Positions 43,555-53,084 of a DNA stretch of 64,000 nucleotides are shown one piece after another. The notes under the pieces were generated by a model, which worked only from the letters and a program-made list of their open reading frames with translations, was not told where the DNA came from and made no database searches. The first letter of the stretch is position 1. Each line of letters starts with the position of its first letter. The stretch covers positions 1-64,000 of the forward strand of contig NZ_JAENKO010000011.1 in the NCBI RefSeq assembly GCF_016599145.1. Reading direction: 5' to 3'. The DNA comes from Tomitella cavernea. Lineage in GTDB: Bacteria > Actinomycetota > Actinomycetes > Mycobacteriales > Mycobacteriaceae. The translations under genes and the position numbers were made by a program.

Positions 43555-44110
43555 GCGCAGCTCGGTGAGTATCACCGTGGCTTCGAGCCGGGCAAAGTGC
43601 ACTCCCCGGCGGTAATGCGTGCCCACACCGAAGCTGAGCAGGCCGGCACTGCTGTCGCGCTCGTGGGTGATCTCGGTGATCCGCGCTCGCATCGGCGCGA
43701 TGCGGCGGGGGTTGAACCGGCGCGACACCAACGGGCGCATGCGCAGGTGCTTCAGGTCGTCCATCGCGCGGAACGACCGCGGAACGACATGGTGCGGTGC
43801 GCGTGCGGGCCGTAGGCGGCAGGGTCGAGGGTGACGCCGTTCGCGCTCGAGAAGCACTCTTTGTCCAGGAATACCGCGCGCACATCGGCATGGCGCGACA
43901 CCGCCCAGAAGCCCAGATCGGGTGAGTGGTGAACGGGCTCGTGCCCACGCAGCCACCGGTAGACCGGATACGGGTCCTCGTGCAGGACATAGCTGTACGG
44001 GTCCAGCCGGTACGGGGCCGGGGCGGCCGCCGTACCCCGGCGTGCCGGGCGGATCGCGGCGGGGCGGATCCTCGGTCGTCTTGTCCGTGGCGGGCGGCTA
44101 CGCGGGTTGG
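43555..44110 (-). pseudogene. Cytochrome P450 remnant (frameshift, internal deletion, lost heme Cys)
   Basis: The N-terminal part reads YRLDPYSYVLHEDPYPVYRW, ADVRAVFLDKECFSSANGV, HAHRTMSF. The frame is then broken by an 11-bp tandem duplication (43767-43788); removing one copy restores RAMDDLKHLRMRPLVSRRFNPRRIAP. Soon after, the sequence jumps to the heme-loop region LLSFGVGTHYRRGVHFARLEATVILTEL, so about 230 residues including the I helix are missing. The heme-ligating Cys (expected in CLG) is replaced by Arg. The upstream start region also has stops. Clearly non-functional. Confidence 0.85.
43767..43788 (-). repeat. 11-bp tandem duplication that breaks the P450 frame
   Basis: CGCGGAACGAC occurs at 43767-43777 and again at 43778-43788. 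Because 11 is not a multiple of three, the duplication shifts the P450 reading frame. Deleting either copy restores a continuous P450 sequence across the junction. Confidence 0.9.
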
Positions 44111-44127
44111 GGCATCTGGGGCATCGG

Positions 44128-44700
44128 CTACTCCAATATGAGGCGGGCGTAGGTCTCGAGGCGGTCGGCGATGCGGGCGTACGACTGGTGGCCCATGCCC
44201 GCGCGCAGCAGCGCGCCGTCCCACATGACCTCGAGCGCCTCGAGCACCTCGGGCGGGGTTCCGGGGCCGAGTGCATGCGACAGACGCTCGTGGATGCGGG
44301 TGCCGATGCGCACGCGCAGGTGGGCGACCTCCGGATCGTCGTCGAGCAGGGCGGCGGTGACGCCGGAGGCAAGCTCGGGCTCGTCGGCCACGAGCAGTGC
44401 CACCGCGCGCATCACCTCGGTGACGCGCTGGACGGGGGTGCCCTCGTGGCCCTCGGGCTGCGGCAGCGCGGCGAGCCGGCGCCAGAACACCTCGGCCAGC
44501 AGGTGGCTCTTGGACGAGAAGTACGTGTAGGCGGTGGCGGGCGCGACCCCGGCCTGTGCCGCCACCAGCCGCACCGTCAGTGCGGCGTGCCCGCGCTCGC
44601 GCAGCACCGCAACGGCGGCGTCGGCGAGGCGGGCCACCGTCTCGGCCTGGTGGGCGGTGAGGCGGCGACGGGTGGACTCGAACCGGTCATCAGCGGACAT
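44128..44700 (-). CDS. TetR-family regulator of the catabolic region
   Basis: ATG 44700 gives a 190-residue intact protein. The helix-turn-helix is VAAQAGVAPATAYTYFSSKSHLLAEVFWR (residues about 48-76, written here in part: AGVAPATAYTYFSSKSHL). The C-terminal ligand domain is Ala/Leu-rich. An in-frame start at 44850 would add a repetitive Ser/Pro/His segment and is unlikely. It lies between the P450 and aldehyde-dehydrogenase remnants. Its own start codon is covered by a CGGACA-TG-TGTCCG palindrome, suggesting autoregulation and control of nearby genes bearing the same motif. Confidence 0.8.
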   Translation of the reverse strand: MSADDRFESTRRRLTAHQAETVARLADAAVAVLRERGHAALTVRLVAAQAGVAPATAYTYFSSKSHLLAEVFWRRLAALPQPEGHEGTPVQRVTEVMRAVALLVADEPELASGVTAALLDDDPEVAHLRVRIGTRIHERLSHALGPGTPPEVLEALEVMWDGALLRAGMGHQSYARIADRLETYARLILE

Positions 44701-44707
44701 GTGTCCG
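44694..44707. promoter_or_regulatory. CGGACA/TGTCCG palindrome at the TetR start
   Basis: CGGACATGTGTCCG is a perfect 14-bp inverted repeat (6-bp arms, TG centre) that spans the ATG of the TetR gene. It is the same motif as in the promoter at 41466-41481 and upstream of the LLM gene at 47550-47563. Its position over the start codon suggests a short or absent 5' leader, or repression by roadblock. Confidence 0.65.
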
Positions 44708-44750
44708 GACGCTACGGCACCCGGAGCGGTGCGGCCGGGTCCGGAGTGGC

Positions 44751-44790
44751 CCGGTGTGGAGTGGGCCGGTGTGGAGTGGGCCGGTGTGGA
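44751..44790. repeat. 15-bp tandem repeat upstream of the TetR gene
   Basis: CCGGTGTGGAGTGGG occurs at 44751-44765 and 44766-44780, followed by a 10-bp partial third unit (to 44790). A degenerate unit (CCGGAGTGGC) precedes it. It lies 50-90 bp upstream of the TetR start, in what should be promoter DNA. Confidence 0.9.
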
Positions 44791-44999
44791 CGGGTGCCGA
44801 CGGGGAGGCGACGGACGGAGCGCGCCGCTGACCCTGCTCGATTGCTGCACCTCCTCCCGTCCGGCGGCCGCCCGGTGCGTCCGCTGCCGCTCACCGTAGA
44901 GACGAACGCATGCCGTGTCGACACCGGGCCAGACGGGTGTCTGGCTATTAAATCCTCCGGCGGAACCTTCTGCAGCCGGACGCGCGGAACACTAGAGTC

Positions 45000-45013
45000 C
45001 AGACGCCTGTCCG
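45000..45013 (+). promoter_or_regulatory. Degenerate CGGACA/TGTCCG-like site before the aldehyde dehydrogenase remnant
   Basis: CAGACGCCTGTCCG keeps the right arm TGTCCG and four of six left-arm positions of the motif found at 41466 and 47550. It lies 45 bp upstream of the remnant start and just after a CTAGAGT stretch resembling the -10 regions of the other two genes. It looks like a decayed regulatory site. Confidence 0.35.
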
Positions 45014-45057
45014 AACGAGTCCGAGCGGGGCCGCCCGCTCCCGGAAGCCGGTGAGAC

Positions 45058-45887
45058 ATGCTGCTGCGTCCCGACGTCAGCACCGACCTCTTGATCGACG
45101 GCAAGCTCGTGCCCGCAGCATCGGGCGCCACCTTCGCCACCTACAACCCCGCCACCGAAGAGCCGCGCGGCCGACGGCGGCGGCACATCGAGGAGCTGCG
45201 CGAGGCGGCGGGCGTCGCCGCGGCGATCACCCCGTGGAACTTCCCGCACCGGATCACCCTCGCGAAGATCGGCCCGGCCCTGGCCGCGGGGTGCACCATC
45301 ACCACCCGGATGCTGGTGCCGCGTCACCGGCTCGACGAGGCCACCGCCGCCGCGGCCACGGCGCTGACCGACTTGAAACCGGGCGACCCGGCTGCCCCTG
45401 GCACGGTGTGCAGGCCGCTGATCTCCGAGCTCCAGCGCGAGCGGGTCGAGTCGTATCTGGCTCTCGCGGTGGAAGAAGGCGGCACCGTGGTGTGCGGCGG
45501 GCGGCGGCCGCCGGGGTGTGAGCGCGGGTACTTCCTCGAACCCACCCTCATCGCGGGGCTCGGCAACACGGCCCGTGCAGCGCGCGAGGAGATCTTCGGC
45601 CCTGTGCTGGTGATCGTCCCGCATGACGGCGACAAGGACGCCGTCCGCATCGCCAACGACTCTCCCCCCCCAGGCTCTCCGGCGCGGTGTGGCGCGACGA
45701 ACCGGCCCGCGTCGACCGCGTGGCGCGTGGAATCCGCACCGGCACGCTGGGCGTCAACGGGGGGCTCTGGTTCTCGCCCGACGTGCCGTTCGGCGGCTAC
45801 AAGCAGTCGGGGATCGGCCGCGAAACATGTGTGGCGGGCTTCGAGGCGTATCTGGAGACGAAGGCGGTGGCGTATGCCGAGCGGTGA
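45058..45887 (+). pseudogene. Aldehyde dehydrogenase remnant (three in-frame deletions, one frameshift)
   Basis: The frame begins like an intact NAD-dependent aldehyde dehydrogenase (DLLIDGKLVPAASGATFATYNPATEEP). It then jumps to a HIEELRE fragment, then to AAGVAAAITPWNFPHRITLAKIGPALAAGC, then directly to ITTRMLVPRHRLDEA. The cofactor-binding GSTATG loop and the ELGGK general-base region are lost, and the catalytic-Cys context is destroyed. The frame continues through EEIFGPVLVIVPHDG to a C run (45664-45670), where it shifts; the C-terminus GVNGGLWFSPDVPFGGYKQS is in the next frame to TGA 45887. Confidence 0.85.
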
Positions 45888-46054
45888 CGGCGCGGCGGCG
45901 GGAACCGGCGCGGGCGAGCAGGACACGGATCTTCCGAACGACGTGGCGGCGCCGCGCATCGGGTACATCGGTCTGGTCTCGATGGGCGGGCCCATGGCCC
46001 GGGGCTGGTGGTGCACGCGGGTGCCGCCGACGAGGAACGGGAGGGACGCGCATG
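45874..46054 (+). pseudogene. 3-Hydroxyisobutyrate-dehydrogenase-like remnant
   Basis: An ATG at 45874, overlapping the aldehyde-dehydrogenase stop, begins a short frame containing RIGYIGLVSMGGPMARG. This is the NAD(P)-binding start of the 6-phosphogluconate/3-hydroxyisobutyrate dehydrogenase family, with Val replacing the usual second Gly of GLGSMG. Nothing else of the ~290-residue enzyme follows; after GPMAR the sequence continues only to a nearby stop. It is consistent with another large deletion. Confidence 0.6.
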
Positions 46055-46600
46055 AGCGGGACGGAAGGGAACCGGGGTGCGTCGGGGTCGGGTCAGGACG
46101 ATGCGTGGCCGGACGATGCGTGGCCGGACGATGCGTGGCCGGACGATGCGCGGCCGCGCGGTGCCCGGGCGGCTGGGGGCCGGGTGGATGGGCGCGGGCC
46201 CGGCACCGCGCGGCGGGCGCGGGGGTTGGCCAGGATGAGCGAGGTCTACGGCTTTGAGCCGGGCGACCTGCCCGGCGACTTCTACGGGATCACCGTCGAC
46301 CGCCTCTTCGCCGACACCTGGGAGCGCGACGGGCTCAGCGTGTGCGACAGGCTCCTGATCCTGCTCGGCTCGCTCGCGGCACAGGGGGTGCTCGACATCG
46401 CCGAGATCCAGATCGGCGCGCCCTTGCGCAACGGTGAGCGCGACGGCGGCGGCTGAGCGAGGTCGCCGTCTTCTTGTGCCTCTACGTGGGCCGGCCCAGC
46501 GGTACGAAGTTCGACCAGCTGGTGGGCAAGGTCGTCCACCAGCACGAGAAGGCCGCCGCACGCGAGGAGCAAGCCGTGGCGGGGCGGGTCGGCGCCCGGC
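46052..46600 (+). pseudogene. Carboxymuconolactone-decarboxylase-like gene with frameshift
   Basis: From ATG 46052 the frame encodes a low-complexity DDAWP repeat, then a CMD/AhpD-like domain: MSEVYGFEPGDLPGDFYGIT, VDRLFADTWERDGLSVCDR, GVLDIAEIQIGAPLRNGE. It stops at TGA 46454-46456. The expected continuation LSEVAVFLCLYVGRPSGTKFD is present in another frame directly after, so a frameshift near 46440 separates the halves. The first ~60 residues are not part of the usual family and derive from the repeat. Probably inactive. Confidence 0.7.
46096..46155 (+). repeat. 15-bp tandem repeat x4
   Basis: GGACGATGCGTGGCC is repeated at 46096-46110, 46111-46125 and 46126-46140, with a one-base variant at 46141-46155. 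It encodes DDAWP units. Identical units indicate recent expansion. Confidence 0.95.
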
Positions 46601-46601
46601 C

Positions 46602-47459
46602 TCAGCCGCGCAGGTGCGCGACGCGCCCGGCGAGGTTCTGGAGGTAGGCGGCGACGGTCGGTTCGTCCGCGTCGGGCATGCCGCAGATCGCCTCGGTGAC
46701 GCCCAGATCTCGCCAGCGGGCGAGCTCGTCCGGGTCCGGGCGCCCCGGTACGAGGGCGTGGATCAGCGGTGCACCGTCGCGGCCGGCATCCGCCCACGCC
46801 CTGCGCAGTCCCGCGATTCCCGGTTCGAGCCCGTCCTCGCGCGGGGTGGTCATCCAGCCGTCGGCCGACCGGGCAATCCACCGGAAGTTCTTCTCGTTGC
46901 CCGCGCAGCCGACGATCACCGGCATCCGCGGGCGCTGCACCGGCTTGGGCCAGGCCCACGCGGCGTCGAAATCCACGAACTCGCCGTGGTACTCGGCCTC
47001 CTCGTCGTCCCACAGTGCCTGCATGGCCTCGAGGTACTCGCGCAGCATCGTCCGCCGGCGCCCGACGGGCACGCCGTGGTCGCGCAGTTCGTCGAGATTC
47101 CAGCCGAAGCCCACGCCCAGGGTCACCCGCCCGTCTGAGAGGTGGTCGACGGTGGCGATGGTCTTCGCGAGCGTGAGTGGATCGTGCTCCACGGGCAGCG
47201 CGACGCAAGTGCCCAGACGGATCGTCGAAGTCACCGGTATCGCGGTGCCCAGGGCCACCCACGGATCGAGGGTGCGCATGTAGCGGTCGTCCGGCAGCGA
47301 GGCGTCGCCGGTGGCGGGGTGCGCGGCCTCGCGGCGGGCCGGGATGTGGGTGTGCTCGGGGACGTAGAACGAGTCGAAGCCCGCGTCCTCGGCGGCGCGC
47401 GCGGCGGCGGCGGGGGTGATGCCCCTGTCGCTGGTGAACAGGGTTACTCCGAAACGCAC
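46602..47459 (-). CDS. LLM-class (F420-type) oxidoreductase
   Basis: GTG 47459 gives a 285-residue protein with the luciferase-like monooxygenase TIM-barrel pattern. It shows AEDAGFDSFYVPEHTHIPAR, a central GTAIPVTSTIRLGTCVALPVEHDP in two runs, the conserved DHLSDGRVTLGVGFGWNLDE and GRRRTMLREYLEAM. These features fit the F420-dependent subfamily common in mycobacteria, although FMN dependence is not excluded. The CGGACA/TGTCCG palindrome lies 91 bp upstream. It appears intact, unlike its left-hand neighbours. Confidence 0.85.
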   Translation of the reverse strand: MRFGVTLFTSDRGITPAAAARAAEDAGFDSFYVPEHTHIPARREAAHPATGDASLPDDRYMRTLDPWVALGTAIPVTSTIRLGTCVALPVEHDPLTLAKTIATVDHLSDGRVTLGVGFGWNLDELRDHGVPVGRRRTMLREYLEAMQALWDDEEAEYHGEFVDFDAAWAWPKPVQRPRMPVIVGCAGNEKNFRWIARSADGWMTTPREDGLEPGIAGLRRAWADAGRDGAPLIHALVPGRPDPDELARWRDLGVTEAICGMPDADEPTVAAYLQNLAGRVAHLRG

Positions 47460-47533
47460 GGGGGCTCCTCGCTTCTCGCGGGTTCTCCGGTTGCGGCCGG
47501 GCCGGAGAGGTCAGTGCCTGCACCGCAAGTGAC

Positions 47534-47563
47534 AGCCTAGAGCAGTGGCCGGACAGGTGTCCG
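47534..47563 (-). promoter_or_regulatory. Palindrome and -10-like element before the LLM gene
   Basis: CGGACAGGTGTCCG (47550-47563) is a perfect 14-bp palindrome, identical in its core to the one before the KstD-like gene. On the minus strand a -10-like TAGGCT (47539-47534) follows it; the -35 is weak. The shared flank CCTAGA next to both sites indicates a common promoter architecture. Confidence 0.65.
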
Positions 47564-47673
47564 CAAGACGTTGGCGCCGCAGGCCGGAGGGATGCGCCGG
47601 AGAACTTCATTCATATTGAAAATACCGTACGGCAGTGCAGCATGTTGGAAAATGCGCGGGTGAGGACGACGAC

Positions 47674-47700
47674 GGGGCGGTCACCGTCGGTGACCGCCCC
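47674..47700 (-). terminator. Hairpin after the small-peptide genes
   Basis: GGGGCGGTCACC (47674-47685) pairs perfectly with GGTGACCGCCCC (47689-47700) around a 3-nt loop. It lies 22 bp beyond the stop of the last small gene and would end a transcript coming from the right. Confidence 0.85.
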
Positions 47701-47721
47701 GCAGGGCATGCGGCGCCGGTC

Positions 47722-47898
47722 CTACTTGCCGCCGCCTTCACCCTGACGGCTGCCGGTGGCGATGCCGTCGAGGATCGGGTTGAGGTTGTCGGCGATGCTG
47801 CCGATGCCGTTGCCGGCCTGGTCGCCGATGGAGCCGCCCAGGTTGGTCAGGCTGCCCTTGGCGATGCCGAGGAGGTTGCCGAGTGAATCGCTGATCAT
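47722..47898 (-). CDS. Small PorA/PorH-like peptide (gene c)
   Basis: ATG 47898 is preceded by AAAGGAGTACAGA, a strong ribosome-binding site nearly identical to that of gene b. The 58-residue product has no signal peptide. Hydrophobic residues recur every three to four positions (SDSLGNLLGIAKGSLTNLG, then IGSIADNLNPILDGI), predicting an amphipathic helix, followed by a Gly/Glu-rich tail ending in Lys. Size, composition and clustering resemble the PorH/PorA channel peptides of the mycolate outer membrane. This is inferred from appearance only; sequence identity to known Por proteins is not evident. Confidence 0.6.
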   Translation of the reverse strand: MISDSLGNLLGIAKGSLTNLGGSIGDQAGNGIGSIADNLNPILDGIATGSRQGEGGGK

Positions 47899-47947
47899 TC
47901 TGTACTCCTTTGTGTGGATCTGCGCAGGGGGAAAGCCCGTGCGCAGA

Positions 47948-48076
47948 TCAGTTGTCTGCGCCGATGATGTCCTGGAGGCTGCCGAAGACCAGATCGGACA
48001 CATCGGTGGCCGAGCCGGTCGCATCGCCCAGGCTGGACTGTGCGGAAGTGATGAGGTCACTGAGGGAACCGAGCAT
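47948..48076 (-). CDS. Small PorA/PorH-like peptide (gene b)
   Basis: ATG 48076 follows AAAGGAGTACACG. The 42-residue product begins LGSLSDLITSAQSSL and ends with the motif VFGSLQDIIGADN. It is acidic (Asp-rich), lacks Lys, Arg and Cys, and has no signal peptide. It would form one amphipathic helix or two. It shares the motif [FI]-G-S-[LI]-x-D-x-[LI] with genes a and c. Too short for most gene finders. It is flanked at regular ~50-70-bp spacing by the other two genes on the same strand. Confidence 0.6.
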   Translation of the reverse strand: MLGSLSDLITSAQSSLGDATGSATDVSDLVFGSLQDIIGADN

Positions 48077-48146
48077 CGTGTACTCCTTTGTCAGTGCGGT
48101 TCAGGGGTGGCCCGTCGATGCGCACGTTGGCGCAGGCAGGCGCGGA

Positions 48147-48275
48147 TCACTCTTCGGGGATCGTGACGCCGAGCGAGTCGGACAGGGATCCGAACATGTT
48201 CAGCGACATCGAGTCGAGCTTGCCCGTGAGGCCGAGTAGCGGCAGCAGATCAGCGAGACCAGGCATGGAGCCCAT
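48147..48275 (-). CDS. Small PorA/PorH-like peptide (gene a)
   Basis: ATG 48275 is preceded by GGGAG at good spacing; upstream in-frame starts are not supported. The 42-residue product has a hydrophobic first half (GLADLLPLLGLTGKLD) and the motif MFGSLSDSLGVTIPEE at the end, close to gene b's FGSLQDIIG. It has the same length as gene b. It is the first of three tiny genes ending at the terminator at 47674-47700. Function unknown; an envelope channel or surface peptide is the working guess. Confidence 0.55.
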   Translation of the reverse strand: MGSMPGLADLLPLLGLTGKLDSMSLNMFGSLSDSLGVTIPEE

Positions 48276-48380
48276 GGTTGTTCTCCCATCATTCTGGAAC
48301 GTTCGTCCGTACTGAACATCCGTCTGGACTGTTCTTACCGGAGAGTACATGATTGTGGGGAAGGTAATAGCGAAGGCTGG

Positions 48381-49895
48381 TCAGAGACCAGGGTCACTGA
48401 CCCGATTCTGCGCAACACGCCCGGCAGCGACGAGGGCATCGATCTCCTCGAGGACCAGCGTGGCGTAATCCGCGGGAACGGCGAGGGCGTCGTCGTCTGC
48501 ACTGACGCACAGGGTGATTCGGTCCGTGCTGGTCGTGAACAGGTGCCGCAGCCGGTCGCCGTCGACGACGGGCAGCACGCCGAATGCCGTCCGCAAGAGC
48601 GTCCCGTCGAACTCCGACTCGCCCGAGGGTGCGGGAAGGTTGCTCACCATGGTGTTGCGCAAGACAGTGGATGTGGCGGACACGCTTGAATGACTGCGCA
48701 CCCAGCCGCGGATTGCGAGCAGCCACGCAGGCGCGGCGTCCATCCGCGAGCGGGCATTGCGCGTGCGCGGATCCATCCACCGCGACTTCTCCGCCGCGGA
48801 CGCCGCGGTCACCGCCGCGAGCCGGGCGGCCGGCTCGGCGATGTCGGTGCGCAGGTCGACCGTGCCCAATACCAGTTGATTCGCAGAGCCGCCCCCGGCA
48901 TCAAGGTTCCGGGAACCGCCGGATCGGGTGTCCCGCAGGCGCAGGGAGATGGGGACCAGGGCGGCCAGCGACTCCTGCCGCTCCTGGTCGTCCGCTGCGG
49001 TCCTCCCGACTGCAAGGTGCCGTCGAAGTGCACCGCCCACCGCTGTGAGGAGCACGTCGTTGACGGTCGCTCCGGGGGCGGCGGCTCGGGCCGCCGCGGC
49101 GTCGGCGAGGGGGAAGGAGGCGACGTCGAACACGAGGCCGCCTGTTGCCGGGGCGTTGAACGGTGTCATCGGGCGGTTGCGCCGCGGCGCCGCGGCGCAG
49201 TCCTGCCGGGAAGGTGTCCCGGCATCCTCGACGTCCGAGCTGGTCGTTCGGAGGCGACGTGCGAATCGGAATGCGCGCACGGGGGCTTGTGCCGCAGCGC
49301 GGGCCGCTGTTTCGAGCGGGTGCGCCGACCTTCGTGTGCCGTTCCTGCTTCCTGAATCCCCCGCAACTTCCGAATGCGTCCCCATGGATGCGAACAACGC
49401 TGATTCCATCGCGCGGACCGCCATTCCGTCGGCGGCGCTGTGGTGCACCTTAAGTACCACGGCCGTCACCGGGTGCTGTCCGTCCACGAACCGGGCGCCG
49501 GTGAGAGCGTGCAGCTCCCACGGGGGCCTGGCCAGATCGATCGGTGACGCCGCCACCGTGCCGATGGCGCCGCGCAGGGCGGGCCAGTCGCCATTCACGT
49601 GGTGCAGATGGACATGCGCGGCGAGGTCGACCTCGGCGACCGGGACCCACACCGGCAGGTCCAGGTGGAGCGGTGCGAAGCGCACGCGCCGGGTGAACAG
49701 TGGTGCCGCGGCGAGCCGGGCTTCCATCCATGCGCGCAGAGCGGCGGGGCTGCTGCAGGAGGGCGGGACGCCGGATGGTGCCTCGAAGATATAGCAGGCG
49801 ATGATCGTTTCGTGGTGCCGGGGATGTTCGTCATAGAGGTATACCGCATCCCTCGAGGACATTGACTCGAAATCCCCGGTGATCCCGCGCCGCAT
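48381..49895 (-). CDS. Wax ester synthase / diacylglycerol acyltransferase (WS/DGAT)
   Basis: ATG 49895 has AGAGG upstream. The 504-residue protein carries the WS/DGAT catalytic motif HHxxxDG as VHHSAADGMA and the later NDVLLTAVGGALRRHL and VSNLPAP blocks. These enzymes use acyl-CoA to make triacylglycerol or wax esters at the membrane and are numerous in mycolate bacteria. The N-terminus (SSRDAVYLYDEHPRHHETI) is the usual substrate-side start. It ends 105 bp upstream of the three small-peptide genes on the same strand. Confidence 0.9.
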   Translation of the reverse strand: MRRGITGDFESMSSRDAVYLYDEHPRHHETIIACYIFEAPSGVPPSCSSPAALRAWMEARLAAAPLFTRRVRFAPLHLDLPVWVPVAEVDLAAHVHLHHVNGDWPALRGAIGTVAASPIDLARPPWELHALTGARFVDGQHPVTAVVLKVHHSAADGMAVRAMESALFASMGTHSEVAGDSGSRNGTRRSAHPLETAARAAAQAPVRAFRFARRLRTTSSDVEDAGTPSRQDCAAAPRRNRPMTPFNAPATGGLVFDVASFPLADAAAARAAAPGATVNDVLLTAVGGALRRHLAVGRTAADDQERQESLAALVPISLRLRDTRSGGSRNLDAGGGSANQLVLGTVDLRTDIAEPAARLAAVTAASAAEKSRWMDPRTRNARSRMDAAPAWLLAIRGWVRSHSSVSATSTVLRNTMVSNLPAPSGESEFDGTLLRTAFGVLPVVDGDRLRHLFTTSTDRITLCVSADDDALAVPADYATLVLEEIDALVAAGRVAQNRVSDPGL

Positions 49896-50086
49896 AGCAC
49901 CTCTCTGCATCCTTGGCCCGTACCGGTGCGCGCGTGCCTGCGCGGATCGTGCTTGATGCGTCGACACACGCACACCGGTGACAACGAACCGGACGCTACG
50001 GCCATCGGCGGCTACGCACGTGCGCGGCCCCGATGTCGGCCGGGGTCAGTCGGTACAGACGAACGAGAGAAATGCTCTGCCCGAGA

Positions 50087-52117
<2,031 letters not shown>

Positions 52118-52259
52118 GGAGGCCTCTCCCTGCGCCGCCCCGGCTCCTTGGCAGGTGCCGGGGCGGTGTGTTCGGTGTCGGTCTGGCGCTGATGTCGGTA
52201 TCCGTTCGACGCTAGGACACAAGCGGCCGCGCCTCAACCTGAGACGGTGCGGCGCGGGG

Positions 52260-52886
52260 TCAGTCGCGCGGCGCCCGGGCCGACAATCCGGCCGCGATGA
52301 TCCGCAGCTGCCGTCCCACGCGCTCGAGCGCCGCGGCGTGGTCGCGTTGCGGTCCCAACAGGGCTGGGACGGATTCGAGGGCGGTCACCGTGAGCAGGTC
52401 CGCGGCCGTGTCCAGCTCTGCGGGGGCCCACGCGTCGAGCACCGGCGTGCGCGCAAGGTCGATGGCCAGTTCGCCGACGAGCGCCCGCATTTCGGAGCCG
52501 ATGGCGTCCCGGATCTCCGCAGTGCCGCCGTGGCGCTCACGGGTGAGGAACCGGAACTCGCGGGGGCGGTCGCGCACCTTCGCGTCGAGCGCCGCCAGTG
52601 CGGCGTCGACGGTGGGTGGGCCGCCGCCGCGCCGCGCGTCCCGCAGCACCTGCCTGGCCACCCGCATCGCCTCCTCCGCGAGCGTCGCGCCCAGGTCGTC
52701 GAGCGAGGCGAAGTGCCGGTAGAAGGCGGTCGGCACGATTCCGGCGGCCCGGGCGACCTCGCGCAGGCTCAGGCCGGAGAAGTTGCGGTCCGCGAGCAGA
52801 TCGAGCGTCGCGTCCAACAGGGCACGCCGGGTGAGCTGTTTGCGTTCCGCGCGCGAGACCCGCGACGCGCCGAGGGGCTCGACCAT
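52260..52886 (-). CDS. TetR-family regulator of the desaturase locus
   Basis: ATG 52886 gives a 208-residue protein. It has an Arg-rich start and the TetR helix-turn-helix SLREVARAAGIVPTAFYRHF. The C-terminal domain has an LTRERHGGTAEIRDAI stretch, typical of regulators next to fatty-acid desaturase genes in actinobacteria. It is divergent from the reductase/desaturase pair, with 198 bp between starts, and probably represses them, possibly sensing acyl-CoA. Confidence 0.85.
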   Translation of the reverse strand: MVEPLGASRVSRAERKQLTRRALLDATLDLLADRNFSGLSLREVARAAGIVPTAFYRHFASLDDLGATLAEEAMRVARQVLRDARRGGGPPTVDAALAALDAKVRDRPREFRFLTRERHGGTAEIRDAIGSEMRALVGELAIDLARTPVLDAWAPAELDTAADLLTVTALESVPALLGPQRDHAAALERVGRQLRIIAAGLSARAPRD

Positions 52887-52999
52887 GCCGTCGAGTCTAT
52901 GTCCGTAGCGCAGATCACAGGGCGCCGCCCTTGACCCCGCTGCCGCTTCTGCTGTCACAATAACGAGTGTACGGATGTGCACTGAAAATTGGTGATCGC

Positions 53000-53020
53000 A
53001 TTCCGGTGGTGACACGGAAT
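53000..53020. promoter_or_regulatory. Possible operator between TetR and reductase genes
   Basis: ATTCCG (53000-53005) and CGGAAT (53015-53020) make a perfect 6-bp inverted repeat with a 9-bp spacer. It lies in the spacer where a TetR operator is expected. Evidence is position and symmetry only. Confidence 0.35.
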
Positions 53021-53084
53021 CGCCGATGTCCCTGTGCGGGTGCGCGGTGACGACATGCCGTGAGGGGCGGCAGGAGGGTGTGGC

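Noticed and set aside
45058-45660. Intact short aldehyde dehydrogenase
   Set aside because: Although the frame is open for 200 codons, the cofactor loop and catalytic regions are missing and the C-terminus is in another frame, so it is treated as a remnant.
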